A stretch of DNA of 64,000 bases from Proteromonas lacertae. Lineage: Eukaryota; Sar; Bigyra; Opalinata; Proteromonadidae. Below, one piece after another: positions 1 through 12,484 of this stretch. Each line of letters opens with the position of its first letter. Within the stretch, counting starts at the first letter, position 1. The stretch spans positions 62,001 through 126,000 of the forward strand of contig NGBS01000297.1 in the NCBI GenBank assembly GCA_002245135.1. The letters run 5' to 3'. The translations under genes and the position numbers were made by a program. The notes under the pieces were generated by a model, which was given only the letters and a program-made list of their open reading frames with translations, was not told the origin of the DNA and searched no databases.

Positions 1-2019
1 AGTTAAATCTTAGTAAAGACTGTTATGGTGGTAGTGATATAAAAGAATATTATCATTCATTAACAAAATTTAAAAACCTAAAGAGTATAAAACTAGCTTC
101 GTGCTTTATTCAATACAAAAATAGTTTTGATTATCTGTCATCAACTTTCCCATTCTATAACCTTGAAATACTTGATTTAAGAGGTATAATGATGTTATAT
201 TAATAATTAAATGAATAGATAATTTGTTAGGTGATAATGGAATAATCAGTATTGCTAATCATACGAATGATTTATTATCATTAAAAACTCTATTATTAGA
301 TGGTAATAAGATTAGCAATGAAGGAATGAAGAAATGGAAAGATCATTTAAACCAGTTGCAATATCTTGAAGTATTGAGTCTTAGCCATAATAATATAACA
401 ACCAAAGGTTTAAAAATAATCGAGAATGATTTAAAATCTCTTGATAGACTCATAGATCTTGATTTTTCCTGTATATATATTGTTAATATATCTTATATTA
501 TATTCGCTTTTAGACAATGATTTATCTGATGACGAAGCTTTTTATGTATTAGATGGTATTTTTAAATCATTACCATATCTACACAGAGTTAATATTAATC
601 GTATTGTCTTCTTTTCCATTTATCATATTAAATAGATATATTTCCTAATAAGAACAATTCTAATCTCTTGAATGACGATGAGAATAATGTAATAGGTTTA
701 AACACTGTAGAAATATCTCAAAGCTTTTATAATTCTTTATTAAAAGTAGATTGTTTTAATCTTTCAGGAAATCAATTAAAATCTTCTTTAATATTTGTGA
801 TTTTTTATAATAATCGTCAGTTAATAAACAGCATCAGAGAATTAGATTTAAGTAATAACTTTATAGGTGATAATCCATCAGAATTTGCCGATTTGTTAGA
901 AAAACTAGCTAATCTAAGCAGTTTGAATTTGAGTAATAATGGAATAACTGAGGAAGGAATAAGAGAATTATCAGATTGCTTTCCACCACTTGTATATCTA
1001 GATTTGTCAAAGAATGCAATAAAAGATACTGGTTTGATGATTCTATGCAAGAATACAGATTTATTTTCTTCTTTGCTTCATTTAGATTTGTCTAATAATA
1101 ATCTTACTGATAGATCAATGAGTTATCTATTTAATTCGGCATTATTCTTAACATCTCTTAACTTAAACTGTATAACAATTATATATAACTTTATAGTTAA
1201 TAGTATTCTGCTCTATTATGAAGAGGTTGCTGATCAATTGAGTAATTTGAGTAATTTGAAAGAATTATCGATTGGCTGTAAAAATATAATCATTAATATT
1301 ATATTTTAGGTAATCCAATTTCAAATGACAGAATATTAAAGTCTCTTACAAATCTCCAGGAATTGAATATTAGAGGAACAAATATAAATAATAGTGATAA
1401 TACAGGCTGTATAAGATCTTTTATTTTTTTACTCTTATTTAGTCTTGTATAATCAAAATACTGAATTGATACATTTAAATGAGTATATTTCAAATCAAGG
1501 AAGAAAATTAGACATGGAAAGTATATTAATCTATTTTATTCTTTCGTAATATATAGAAAAGGGAATTGATTATAATAGGAGTATAATAATATCTAACAAT
1601 CTTGTTGGTCATTCATTTATTCGTGAGATGATTCTAGGAATGAATGATATCAATGATGATTCGTTAATAATACTATCAGAGGCAATACAATTCTTAAGTT
1701 ATTTGGAAGTGATTGATTTGAGCTACAATTGTATATCTGAATATGGATTTGTATATTTTGCATCAAAAATTAAATATTTGATGCATTTGAAAAAAATGGA
1801 CTTACGATGTATAATATTATTATTAATATACTGTAGTTAACAACGTAAAGAATCAAGATTATGTAGAATACATAAAGAAAGCGACAATGAATTTGACTTC
1901 ATTGAAAATAGAAACAAGTATATAAATAGTATAATTAGTTATACATAGATGAAAAGAAGTTTCTGAGAGATAGTATTGATAACAAAGAATCTAAAAAGAA
2001 GAGAAATGAAAAACGGTAA
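1..2019 (+). CDS. Leucine-rich repeat protein (ribonuclease-inhibitor-like LRRs), 5' partial
   Basis: The reading frame is already open at base 1, so the N-terminus lies outside the window. The protein is a run of LRRs of about 28 residues with the pattern LxxLDLSxNxI...G...L, for example ELDLSNNFIGDN and YLDLSKNAIKDTG, with the G-rich spacing of the RNI/NLR-type LRR family. At least eight short introns interrupt it (for example at 185, 472, 601, 1171, 1281, 1408, 1520, 1809 and 1920), each GTAT...TAG. It ends in a basic tail with TAA at 2017. Such LRR arrays are protein-interaction scaffolds. No catalytic or membrane domain is visible in the part present, so no specific partner can be named. 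A second gene of the same style lies at about 11.0-12.4 kb. Confidence 0.8.
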
Positions 2020-2312
2020 ATGACTAATTGTACAATTATCTAGTTATTGTTTATTATCTGAAGATTGAGTTATTTCTAATTTTGTTTGTTTTCTTGTTTA
2101 CGATTATATTCAGTTTATAGAGTCATATTATATCCATTTCTAATTTTAAAAATTTTGTAACTAATTGTGATGTGGTAAAAAACCTTCTCATTTAAACAAA
2201 CATGTTTGACCATCAAAAATTAGTTTTATTTGATATCTCCTAGAATAAAGCTTATTTTACTTTAATATTTTGCTATAATCAAAATTAAATTATATTATAC
2301 CAGAATTATATT
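2020..2312. other. Intergenic region between the LRR gene and the repeat-protein gene
   Basis: About 290 bases of AT-rich DNA between the TAA of the first LRR gene and the ATG at 2313. I see no convincing coding exon or RNA gene. It should hold the 3' end of the LRR transcript and the promoter of the next gene. Confidence 0.5.
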
Positions 2313-5300
2313 ATGAATAACAGCGAAAGTAACGATGAGTTCAATGAAAGCTTTGAAGGAGATGAGAAGTCTTCTGAAGGTGGTTCTAATATAAATAATA
2401 CAAATAAAAATAGTAATAATACATCTAGTAACTTTAGTGATGATTTTGCAGAAAAAAATGAATCAAAGGATTCAAACAATGAAAATAAAACAGAAACAGA
2501 TGATTTTGATGAAACTGAATTTGTTAATAGTATAGTTATGGAAAATCAATCGAGTGTGTTAATGGATGAAGAAGAAGAAGAAAACCACTATGATCCATAT
2601 ATTGAAGAAAGTAAGAAAGAAAAACAAACTGAAGAAGTTCCAACTGAAGAAGAAAAACCAGCTGAAGAACAACCCAAAGTAGAAGAAGATCAACCAACAG
2701 AAGAAACACCAATTGAAGAAGATCAACCCAAAGTAGAAGATGAAAAGCCAACTGAAGAAACACCAGTTGAAGAAGAAAAGCCAGTTGAAAAAGTTGAAGA
2801 AAATCAACCAACAGAAGAAACACCAGTTGAAGAAGATCAACCCAAAGTAGAAGATGAAAAACCAACTGAAGAAGAAAATCCAACTGAAGAAAAACCAGCT
2901 GAAGAGTTAAAAGATGATTTTGAAGAAGAAAAACCAACTGAAGAAAAACCAGTTGAAGAAGAAAAGCCAGTTGAAAAAGTTGAAGAAAATCAACCAACAG
3001 AAGAAACACCAATTGAAGAAGATCAACCCAAAGTAGAAGATGAAAAACCAACTGAAGAAGAAAATCCAACTGAAGAAGAAAATCCAACTGAAGAACAACC
3101 TTCATCTGAAGAATTGAAAGATGATTTTGAAGAAGAAAAACCAACTGAAGAAACACCAGTTGAAGAAGAAAAGCCAGTTGAAAAAGTTGAAGAAAATCAA
3201 CCAACAGAAGAACAACCCAAAGTAGAAGATGAAAAACCAACTGAAGAAGAAAATCCAACTGAAGAACAACCTTCATCTGAAGAATTGAAAGATGATTTTG
3301 AAGAAGAAAAACCAACTGAAGAAACACCAGTTGAAGAAGAAAAGCCAGTTGAAAAAGTTGAAGAAAATCAACCAACAGAAGAACAACCCAAAGTAGAAGA
3401 TGAAAAACCAACTGAAGAAGAAAATCCAACTGAAGAACAACCTTCATCTGAAGAATTGAAAGATGATTTTGAAGAAGAAAAACCAACTGAAGAAACACCA
3501 GTTGAAGAAGAAAAGCCAGTTGAAAAAGTTGAAGAAAATCAACCAACAGAAGAACAACCCAAAGTAGAAGATGAAAAACCAACTGAAGAAGAAAATCCAA
3601 CTGAAGAAAAACCAGCTGAAGAGTTAAAAGATGATTTTGAAGAAGAAAAACCAACTGAAGAAACACCAGTTGAAGAAGAAAAGCCAGTTGAAAAAGTTGA
3701 AGAAAATCAACCAACAGAAGAAACACCAATTGAAGAAGATCAACCCAAAGTAGAAGATGAAAAACCAACTGAAGAAGAAAATCCAACTGAAGAACAACCT
3801 TCATCTGAAGAATTGAAAGATGATTTTGAAGAAGAAAAACCAACTGAAGAAACACCAGTTGAAGAAGAAAAGCCAGTTGAAAAAGTTGAAGAAAATCAAC
3901 CAACAGAAGAACAACCCAAAGTAGAAGATGAAAAACCAACTGAAGAAGAAAATCCAACTGAAGAAAAACCAGCTGAAGAGTTAAAAGATGATTTTGAAGA
4001 AGAAAAACCAACTGAAGAAACACCAGTTGAAGAAGAAAAGCCAGTTGAAAAAGTTGAAGAAAATCAACCAACAGAAGAAACACCAATTGAAGAAGATCAA
4101 CCCAAAGTAGAAGATGAAAAACCAACTGAAGAAGAAAATCCAACTGAAGAAGAAAATCCAACTGAAGAACAACCTTCATCTGAAGAATTGAAAGATGATT
4201 TTGAAGAAGAAAAACCAACTGAAGAAACACCAGTTGAAGAAGAAAAGCCAGTTGAAAAAGTTGAAGAAAATCAACCAACAGAAGAAACACCAGTTGAAGA
4301 AGATCAACCCAAAGTAGAAGATGAAAAACCAACTGAAGAAGAAAATCCAACTGAAGAACAACCTTCATCTGAAGAATTGAAAGATGATTTTGAAGAAGAA
4401 AAACCAACTGAAGAAACACCAGTTGAAGAAGAAAAGCCAGTTGAAAAAGTTGAAGAAAATCAACCAACAGAAGAACAACCCAAAGTAGAAGATGAAAAAC
4501 CAACTGAAGAAGAAAATCCAACTGAAGAACAACCTTCATCTGAAGAATTGAAAGATGATTTTGAAGAAGAAAAACCAACTGAAGAAACACCAGTTGAAGA
4601 AGAAAAGCCAGTTGAAAAAGTTGAAGAAAATCAACCAACAGAAGAACAACCCAAAGTAGAAGATGAAAAACCAACTGAAGAAGAAAATCCAACTGAAGAA
4701 CAACCTTCATCTGAAGAATTGAAAGATGATTTTGAAGAAGAAAAACCAACTGAAGAAACACCAGTTGAAGAAGAAAAGCCAGTTGAAAAAGTTGAAGAAA
4801 ATCAACCAACAGAAGAACAACCCAAAGTAGAAGATGAAAAACCAACTGAAGAAGAAAATCCAACTGAAGAACAACCTTCATCTGAAGAATTGAAAGATGA
4901 TTTTGAAGAAGAAAAACCAGCTGAAGAAACACCAGTTGAAGAAGAAAAGCCAGCAGAAGAACAACCCAGAGTAGAAGAAGAAAAACAACCTTCTGAAGAG
5001 TTAAAAGATGATTTTGAAGAAGAAAAACCAGCTGAAGAAACACCAGTTGAAGAAGAAACACCAACTGAAGAAGAAACACCAGTTGAAGAAGAAAAACCAG
5101 CTGAAGAAGCACCTGTTGGAGAAGATCAACCAACAGAAGAACAACCCAAAGTAGAAGATGAAAAACCAACTGAAGAAGAAAATCCAACTGAAGAACAACC
5201 TTCATCTGAAGAATTGAAAGATGATTTTGAAGAAGAAAAACCAACTGAAGAAACACCAGTTGAAGAAGAAAAGCCAGTTGAAAAAGTTGAAGAAGAACAA

Positions 5301-7782
5301 CCAACAGAAGATCAACCCAGAGTAGAAGAAGAAAAACAACCTTCTGAAGAGTTAAAAGATGATTTTGAAGAAGAACAAAAACCGATAGTCAAAGAAGAAC
5401 AAGAGTCAACTGAAGAAGTACCTAAGATTGAAGAAGATGAAGAGCCAAAAATTAAAGAAGAAGAAAAATCTGTTGAAAATCCACCAAAAGACGAAGAACT
5501 TAATAAAGAACAATCATCAACCGATAAAGATGAATTTTCAGACTCTTTTGAAGCAAAATCAAAAGAATTAGAAGATAATAAAGAAAATCAACAAAAAGAA
5601 GATGAATCAAACAACGAAATAAACAAAAATGAAATAGAAGAAACAGAAGATACATCTAAAAAACCAACAACAAATCAGAATAGACCATCATGTCAACCAC
5701 CATTACATCCTCTTACTAATAATCCATCTTTAAAACCACAAACACCTCCAAGGTCAAAATCATCACTAAATAGATATTCTAGACCAATGAATAAACATAA
5801 AATATTAACACAACCAATCATTTTACATCCTCCAAAGAATAATCAACCACTTAAGCCATTGAAAGAAGATACTCAAAATAAACAACAACAACAACAATCT
5901 TTGAATAATAGAAATAATATAAGGAATAGACCAGTTCAGAATAAAGCTAGATCTGTTTCTACACCATCAAAATTAGCTAGTGATAATAATAATCATCATT
6001 CACCGTATAATGCACTAAAATCAATTCGTGATGATAATAATGAAAATGAAAATGAGAATAAATCACTTACAACTAATGAATTAATAAATGACAGTAAAAA
6101 TATAATTAATAAGAATGGAGAAGGAATGAAAAGAATTGCTAATAAACCAATACAGAATAAAGAAGAAGAACCAAATACTAAAAAAATACAACCACAGCCT
6201 AAGACAATATCAAGAAAAACAATATCAAATGTAAGATCTCAATCTCAACCAAAAAGTAATACAACTGCAAGAAGAAGATCAATATGTGATATTGGTAATA
6301 GAACAATTGATAAACGAACTGCAACTGATTTAGTAAAAGCATTAACTGATGATGGGACATTATTACTAGAAGATATTGAATTATTAATAAAAACTAAGAA
6401 TAGTTATCCAACATATTCAAAGAATGGTAAAGATAATAGTAAAAATGATCAAATTATAATGAAATGTGGTAATTGTAATGTATATATATATATATATATT
6501 ATATGTTAGAATCGACCAGCTACAATGAAATGTGCAGATTGTCATAATATATATTGTGTTTTATGTGAACATATTATTCATTTACATCCAAAAATGAAAT
6601 GTCATAGAAGATCTCCTTTTGAACCAAGTAATAATATATTATTATATATATATATTTATACTTCAATAGAATGTCGTGAAACTAATTTATCACCTCAATT
6701 ATACCCTCCAATGTTCTTAAAGCCAAAACCTCCAGCACAAAAAATGAAATCATTCACGAACTCAATATCAAATCCCATACAAGCCGCTTGATCCTGATGA
6801 AGATTTCACAACAAGAATAACATGTCAAGAGATTGGAGCGTATTAATTATTATTATATTGTTTATATGTCAATAGAGTATTTCCAGATGCACCACCAGTT
6901 GAAAAACTCAATAAAGAAAAAGCAAGAAGAATCTATCATCGTGATATGACTAGTAGTTTACCAAAGAAACATGAAAAGAAAAATACAGCTGTATTATTGT
7001 ATTACAAAGCACCGGAAAAATCCCCAGAAAGACCTCAAAGTGCAGTTACTGGTAGTAGTAGAAATAGATCATCATCTACAAATAATGTAAGAACAAGACC
7101 ACAAACAGCAGTAGTATATAGAACAACAAAGCCAACTGATTTCCTATCTCCAAAACCAAAGAATGAATATAGAATGAGGAAATTAAAAGGATTAGATTGT
7201 GCATTTGATTCCTCTATTGGTTCAATTGATTGGAAACAATCTACACTATATGAAATGAAATATGATAAAGTTTATAATGAAGATAATAAGTATTTACATC
7301 CTGATATACAAGTATTATATTATCTAAATTCAAAATATGATAATATGAAAGATTGTTTTCATAGAGCCTGTAAAATATTAAACAAAATTTGGAATGATTT
7401 GTATCTACCTATTGATTATAGAGATAAGTATTTCAACACTTATATGAATACTTTATTATTTGATAATTATTGTGAGATTCTACAAGAGATTAACTTTATG
7501 AAAGATTGTAGACAATTGATACTTGATACACTGTTTATGTATAAGAAAGCTAAGAAGGAGAAACAACATGAAAAGGATGAAAAAGACAAAGAAAAAGAAT
7601 TTGATGATGATGAATTTGAAAAAGAAGAAGAAAATGATGATGGTAACAACTCAGTATATGAAAGTGATGGTAATTTATATAAATCCAAAGAATTCATGGA
7701 TAAAATACAAGCAATAAAGAACAATTTACCATGGTTGAAAAGTTTTATGATAGATGGTAATAATTATTATGACTATCTATAA
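2313..7782 (+). CDS. Giant Glu/Pro/Thr-repeat protein with B-box-like zinc finger
   Basis: About 1,790 residues after removing three introns (from 6480, 6630 and 6841). Residues about 110-1020 are a nearly perfect acidic repeat of KPTEE/PVEEEKP/QPKVEDE blocks punctuated by ELKDDFEEE. A basic Asn/Gln/Pro-rich linker follows. Next is a Cys/His cluster (KCADCHNIYCVLCEHIIHLH) resembling a B-box zinc finger, preceded by an extra CGNC. The C-terminal 280 residues mix a basic segment (RPQTAVVYRTTKP) with a helical part ending in a Lys/Glu-rich stretch. One extra base near 6773 breaks the frame; removing it restores IPYKPLDPDEDF. The long acidic spacer and C-terminal helices would suit a cytoskeletal or axonemal scaffold, but no family is recognised. 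Start chosen as the first ATG of a continuous 4.2-kb frame. Confidence 0.75.
2889..5352 (+). repeat. In-frame coding minisatellite, unit about 177 nt (59 codons)
   Basis: The motif ELKDDFEEE recurs 15 times, usually 59 codons apart, with the intervening KPTEETPVEEEKPVEKVEE, NQPTEE, QPKVEDEKPTEEENPTEE blocks almost identical at nucleotide level. Units differ mainly by gain or loss of six- to thirteen-codon sub-blocks (an extra ENPTEE, or ETPIEEDQPKVEDE). This points to repeated unequal exchange rather than old divergence. The low-complexity composition keeps the antisense strand open for 922 codons, which is a by-product. Confidence 0.95.
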
Positions 7783-7891
7783 ATTAAATAGTATTGTTTA
7801 TCAATTTTGTACATTTGAGAAGAAAAGAGGTGAAAATAAAAATACACTCAAATACATTCGAGCCAAGCTAAAGAATTGTTTTTTAAATCCT

Positions 7892-8411
7892 ATGAATAGC
7901 GAGTTTAGATCAGCAGTAGCACCTTATATTAAAAAGCTAACATTAACACATCAGCAGCGTGTTACTAGACTATACCGTCACTCATTAAAGACACTATTAG
8001 ACTGGACTTGGGATAGAGACATATTCATTCAAGAAGCTACTAAGATTCGTGCTATATTCCGAAAGAATGCTTCATTAGACCCAACTTCATTGTATTTTAT
8101 TCAATTTTATGAAAATGTAGAGAAGCAAAGAATGCTCTTGAACATGGCGAAAAAACTTTGGCAGATTATGCATATCCAGAGCCATATGTCTGTATATTAT
8201 TTTCATTTATTCATGTTTTAGTACCTTGGTATCCAGGAGGTGCTACCTTCATGAGAAATGCACCACAACCATTAGAATTAGCCTTCCACATGGAGTACCA
8301 AAAGATTTGAAAGAATCTATCGTTCCTGTTCACCCGGATCAAGTTCCATACAACTGGAGACCAACCGATGAACCAATTTATATCGATTTTAAGGAAAGAA
8401 AGATGATCTAA
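7892..8411 (+). CDS. NDUFB9: NADH:ubiquinone oxidoreductase subunit B9 (LYR protein)
   Basis: Accessory subunit of mitochondrial respiratory complex I. The N-terminus carries the LYR-family signature LTHQQRVTRLYRHSLKTLLD, followed by WTWDRDIFIQEATKIRAIF, which matches NDUFB9 (HQQ...LYK/R...L...W...RD......RARF). The middle segment (ADYAYPEPYV, then PWYPGG after a 30-nt intron starting at about 8192) corresponds to the HPQPYIFPDSPGG region of the animal protein. Two one-base deletions break the frame, near 8121 and near 8300 in an A-run. Repairing either restores the conserved sequence, so the gene is probably intact in the organism. About 155 residues, typical of short protist versions. It implies a functional mitochondrial complex I. 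The ATG at 7892 is the first before the LYR motif. Confidence 0.85.
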
Positions 8412-8583
8412 TGTATTTTAATATTATATTATTGTTATTAAATGTATATTGAGGGATATTTCTAATATTTTTAAAATTTTGTCAAGCTTTTAGTTTGTTA
8501 GACAGTTTGAATTTTTTTATTCTTTCATTACACATCATTAGTAAAATAGAAAGTAATAGAAAATTATAAATTAATATTGTGCA

Positions 8584-10941
8584 ATGAGTTCTCCTGTATT
8601 TTATAATTCTTAATTTCTTGTACATTAGAAAAAATCAACTACCGATACTGCCAAATCACTGCAAGAGGAGTTTGGTGATGAATATACTTTTCAGCCTGCA
8701 TTGACTAAAACCGCAAGATCTCTAAGCAAAGTATTGTGACAAATTTATACCTTTTTTCATAGAAAAAAGTATGTTGAATTACAGAAGAAAATAGAAGAGA
8801 AAAAGAAAGAGAGGAAGAAGAAAATATTGGAGGAAATGAATGAGGAATGTTTGTTTAGACCAAGGATCAACAAAGACGATAGAGCATCAGCCTCAATTTA
8901 CATTGACCCTAATAAATCACGATTTGAAGTGTTGTATGAACAAGCAGCAGCAAAGAAAGAATCAGAAAGAAGAAGAGAAGCAATGAATGAAATGTATATC
9001 TTATCTTTATTTTTTGTATATACATATGAATAGAGAAAGTGATTTTAAACCAAAAATCAATTCATACAATAAACCACGTAGTTTATCAATGCAAAAAAGA
9101 ATAGCAATGAAATTCAAAGAAGATAAAGCAATCCATGAAAAACTGGTAGAAAAATTGAAATATGATCGAACTTCAAGGCAAAGAAAAAGAGAAGAAGAAT
9201 ATAGAGAATGCACTTTTCAACCAAATGTGTCATCAGATGGACCAGCGAAGAAAGTTGGCCGTTCTGTATATATTATTATTGATATTATTATGTATAGAAA
9301 TCTACATGTTTAACATTATACAAAAAAGCAAAAATAAAACAAAGACAACAAGCGGAAGAAGAAATGATACGAATGAATACCAAAATAGTAAATACATTGA
9401 CTATTACAAAAATGGCAAGTACAGCAAAACCAGTATATAATATATATATATATATAATAAATATAGAGAGTATATGATCCAGTAAGAGTAAAAACACCAG
9501 ATCCAACAATAGAAAAAGCATTTCACAAAGAAGAGACGTTTAAACCAGAATTATTATCATCAAACCATAGTAAGAATATAAAAGGAAGTGAAAAAAGAAG
9601 AAAGAAAATATTAGGAAAAGATAAAAAAGTGTCTGTGTATGAATATTTATATAAAGATGGCCAAAATCTACAAGCAACTCGAGAAAAAGTGATGGAAGAA
9701 GCAAAAATAAAGAGTCGAGAAGAAGCTAAACCAATGCCAATAAAGACGAAGAAAGTAAAAACAAAATATGAAGGAGATTTCCTTGAAAGACAAAAGATAT
9801 ATGAAGAAGAACATGCGCAAAACCAGAAACAAGTCGAAAATAAATACAAAGAAGAAGTATTACAAGAATTTACATTTAAGCCAAGAATAAATACAGATAC
9901 ATCACAAAGAGAAGGTGGTAGTTATTATACAGGTACAAAAGATGATAAATTTAAGAGATTATATGAACAAGCTAAAGAGAAAGAAGAAAAGTTGAATAAA
10001 GCAAGAGAAATCAAGAAAGATAGTGAATTAAAAGGATGTACATTCAAACCATCAACAAATCAAAGAGAAGGTGGAATAGGAACAGCGTATAATAATAATT
10101 ATTATTAATATATTGAAAATAGAGATACAAATCAAAGAGTTTTTGATCGTTTATATTATGTATAATTATTCTGTTTTTATGTATACATTAATAGTATGAA
10201 CCAGATTCATCCAATAAACAGCGAATAATTAATGATAGTATGAAAGAATGTACATTTACTCCAACAATAAATAAGAAAAGAAATAGCAATGAATCATTTT
10301 CTCCATACAGTAATCGTATTAATATATTGATTGTATAATATATTAATAAATTAGACTCTTATAATGCTACTCCAAGTTCAGCAAGATCATCTCGAAAACC
10401 ACATAAAATAATAAGTCCAATTTATAATGATGATGATTCAAACAGTGAAAGTGAAAATTATCGATCAAATATGAAAGCTGAATCTCCATTAAAAGCAACG
10501 TATGTAAATAATAATGATAATAGCGAAAGTGAAAGTGGTAGTAGAAGTATCAGTCCAATAGAAAGAAGTGAAAGTGAGAGAGAAAATTCCACAGAAAATT
10601 CAAGTGAAATTAAGAGAAAACCAATTCAGACTTATAATAGTGATGAATCAGAAAGTGAAGATGAAGAAAATAACATAAAGAATAGTGTATATAGTGAGAA
10701 TCCAAAGAAAATGTTAAAAATGCCAAAAGCTCCAAGTTTAGAAGATGAAGAAGAAATAATAATCCCAATAGCCAATAATAAAAATGGTAATAGTTCGTCA
10801 TCTGATAGTAATAGTGAAGTGAGTAGTACGCGAAGTAGTATTCGAAGTAGTCGAAGTAATAGCGGTAATGAGTCAGTAAATAACAGTGAGAATGAAGAGA
10901 ACTACGTAATCAATGAAGATAGTAATGAAATAACCATTTAA
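8584..10941 (+). CDS. FxPxIN-repeat coiled-coil protein (flagellate/ciliate type)
   Basis: The protein is built around a recurrent motif [E/G]CxFxPxIN: ECLFRPRINK, SDFKPKINSY, ECTFQPNV, ETFKPELL, EFTFKPRINTD, GCTFKPSTN, ECTFTPTIN. Between motifs lie charged helical stretches (FKRLYEQAKEKEEKLNKAREI). The tail is Ser/Glu-rich and unstructured. Proteins of this style are common in flagellated and ciliated protists and are often cytoskeleton-associated, but no biochemical role can be read from sequence. The first exon encodes only MSSP before an intron at 8596. Further GTAT...TAG introns lie near 8731, 8993, 9268, 9436, 10087, 10159 and 10311. The acceptor of the second intron is ambiguous (after CATAG or after the following A-run ending AAG); only the latter keeps frame. 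Confidence 0.7.
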
Positions 10942-10989
10942 ATGAATAACTATTTGTTTTAAATGTTTATTGGGTGTTTATTTACATAG

Positions 10990-12390
10990 AATTTAAAGAA
11001 TTTTCTCCTCATTCATTTCATTAAGATCAAGAGAATTGAAAGAGATAGTATAATTTCATATTTTGTATTTTTAGATAATAAACTAACATATAAAAGTATA
11101 GAAACATTGATTAATAATTTATCCTTGTTTTCAAATCTTAGAGATATTCGATTACATGGAAATGAGATAGGAAATGAAGGAATGAAAATATTATCCCCAC
11201 ATTTACATTTATTAAATCATTGGAATGATATTGATTGTTCAAGTATTATTTTGATTATAATATTATAATAGAAATGGGATTATCTTCAACTGGATTGAAA
11301 TATTTATTAGATGGTTTAAAGAATATTCATGAAAAGATACAGTTTGATATTAGTAATAATAATGCAGATTCAGACGGAATAGAATGTTTGATGAATTATA
11401 TTAAAGATAATAAAAACATAGAAAAGCTTTACATCCACAGTATATTCTTTAATATATATGTTTAATAGATAATCCAATTGGTAATAATGGATTTAAAATG
11501 TTAATAGACAATTTAAACATGTTAATACATTATCATGATATTGATTTGAATAATATCTCTATAGGTGATGAAAGTTTATCATTATTATCAAGTAAAAAAC
11601 CTTTCATTCATAATTGTAGAGTAATAAATTTAAATGGAAATAATATCAGAATGAAAGGATTAAAAACATTGTGTTCAAAAGCATTAGATAATGAAGAATA
11701 TCCATTTATAAAAATGAATAATCAATCATGGACAAATGAAGAAGTAGAATATTATTTGGATTATTGTAGCAAGAAGAAGGGATATAAATATGATTTATCA
11801 AGTATTATATTAATATATTTTTGAAATAGATATAAATGTGAATGATTCTCATATTTCATTGATTAAACTAATTCATTATCAAAAACTTGATTTATCCAAT
11901 AACAAAATCACTTCTAAAGGATTAAAACGTTTAGCAGATTCTTTACCTAAAGATGCAGAACATATTTCTATAGAAAATAATCCAATTGGAGATAAAGGAA
12001 TAGAGATAATATGTAAATATTTTAATATATTTGTTGATGAATTGTCACTAAATCTTTCAAGTATTTTGTGATTGTATAATTTGAATAGATATTAAAATGA
12101 GCGAAAAAGGATTAAAAGTGTTAATAGAAAGATTAAAATATTATCAACCATTAAGAAAGATAGATTTATCAAGAAATGAATTAGATGAAAGTGAATTAAT
12201 ATTAATGAAAAAGAATGAAGAAGTATTTGATTGTTTACATGAATTATTAATAACAGTAAAAGAAGATATAGATAAATCAGAATTAAAATCATTTTTAGAA
12301 ACATTCTCAACAATTAGAATAATTAAACTAAATGGAATTTCAGAAGAAGAAAAGAAAGAACTATCAAAAGAATTTATCAATATTGAATGA
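10990..12390 (+). CDS. Second leucine-rich repeat protein; 5' end unresolved
   Basis: RNI-type LRRs (KLTYKSIETLINNL, IRLHGNEIGNEGMKIL, KLDLSNNKITSKGLKRL, SIENNPIGDKGIEI, KIDLSRNELDESEL) run from about 11078 to a TAA at 12388. They are split by introns at about 11068, 11241, 11439, 11799 and 12059. The upstream coding frame can be followed back to about 10990, where an ACATAG acceptor-like site sits, but no in-frame ATG is visible there. The first exon may be very short or contain an error. The repeat length and consensus match the LRR gene at the window start, so the two are probably paralogues. No partner domain is visible. Confidence 0.65.
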
Positions 12391-12484
12391 TTTACTAATT
12401 CTACATTTATTATTTTGTAATGTCTTTTGTTTCATTCAATAATAATAATAAAGAAATGAATTATTTAATATCATCAACTATTTA

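Noticed and set aside
2536-5304. A 922-codon antisense open frame rich in Leu, Val, Phe and Gln
   Set aside because: It is the exact antisense shadow of the GAAGAA-rich coding repeat. It exists only because the repeat lacks stop complements, and it shows no domain, splice pattern or start context of its own.
2889-5352. CRISPR-like or satellite array
   Set aside because: Repeats are contiguous, in frame, protein-coding and without unique spacers.
7754-7890. Extension of the repeat/B-box protein through a spliced exon into the NDUFB9 region
   Set aside because: An intron from 7758 with acceptor at 7793 gives a short unlikely peptide, while the unspliced frame ends at a good TAA (7782). The NDUFB9 ATG follows separately.
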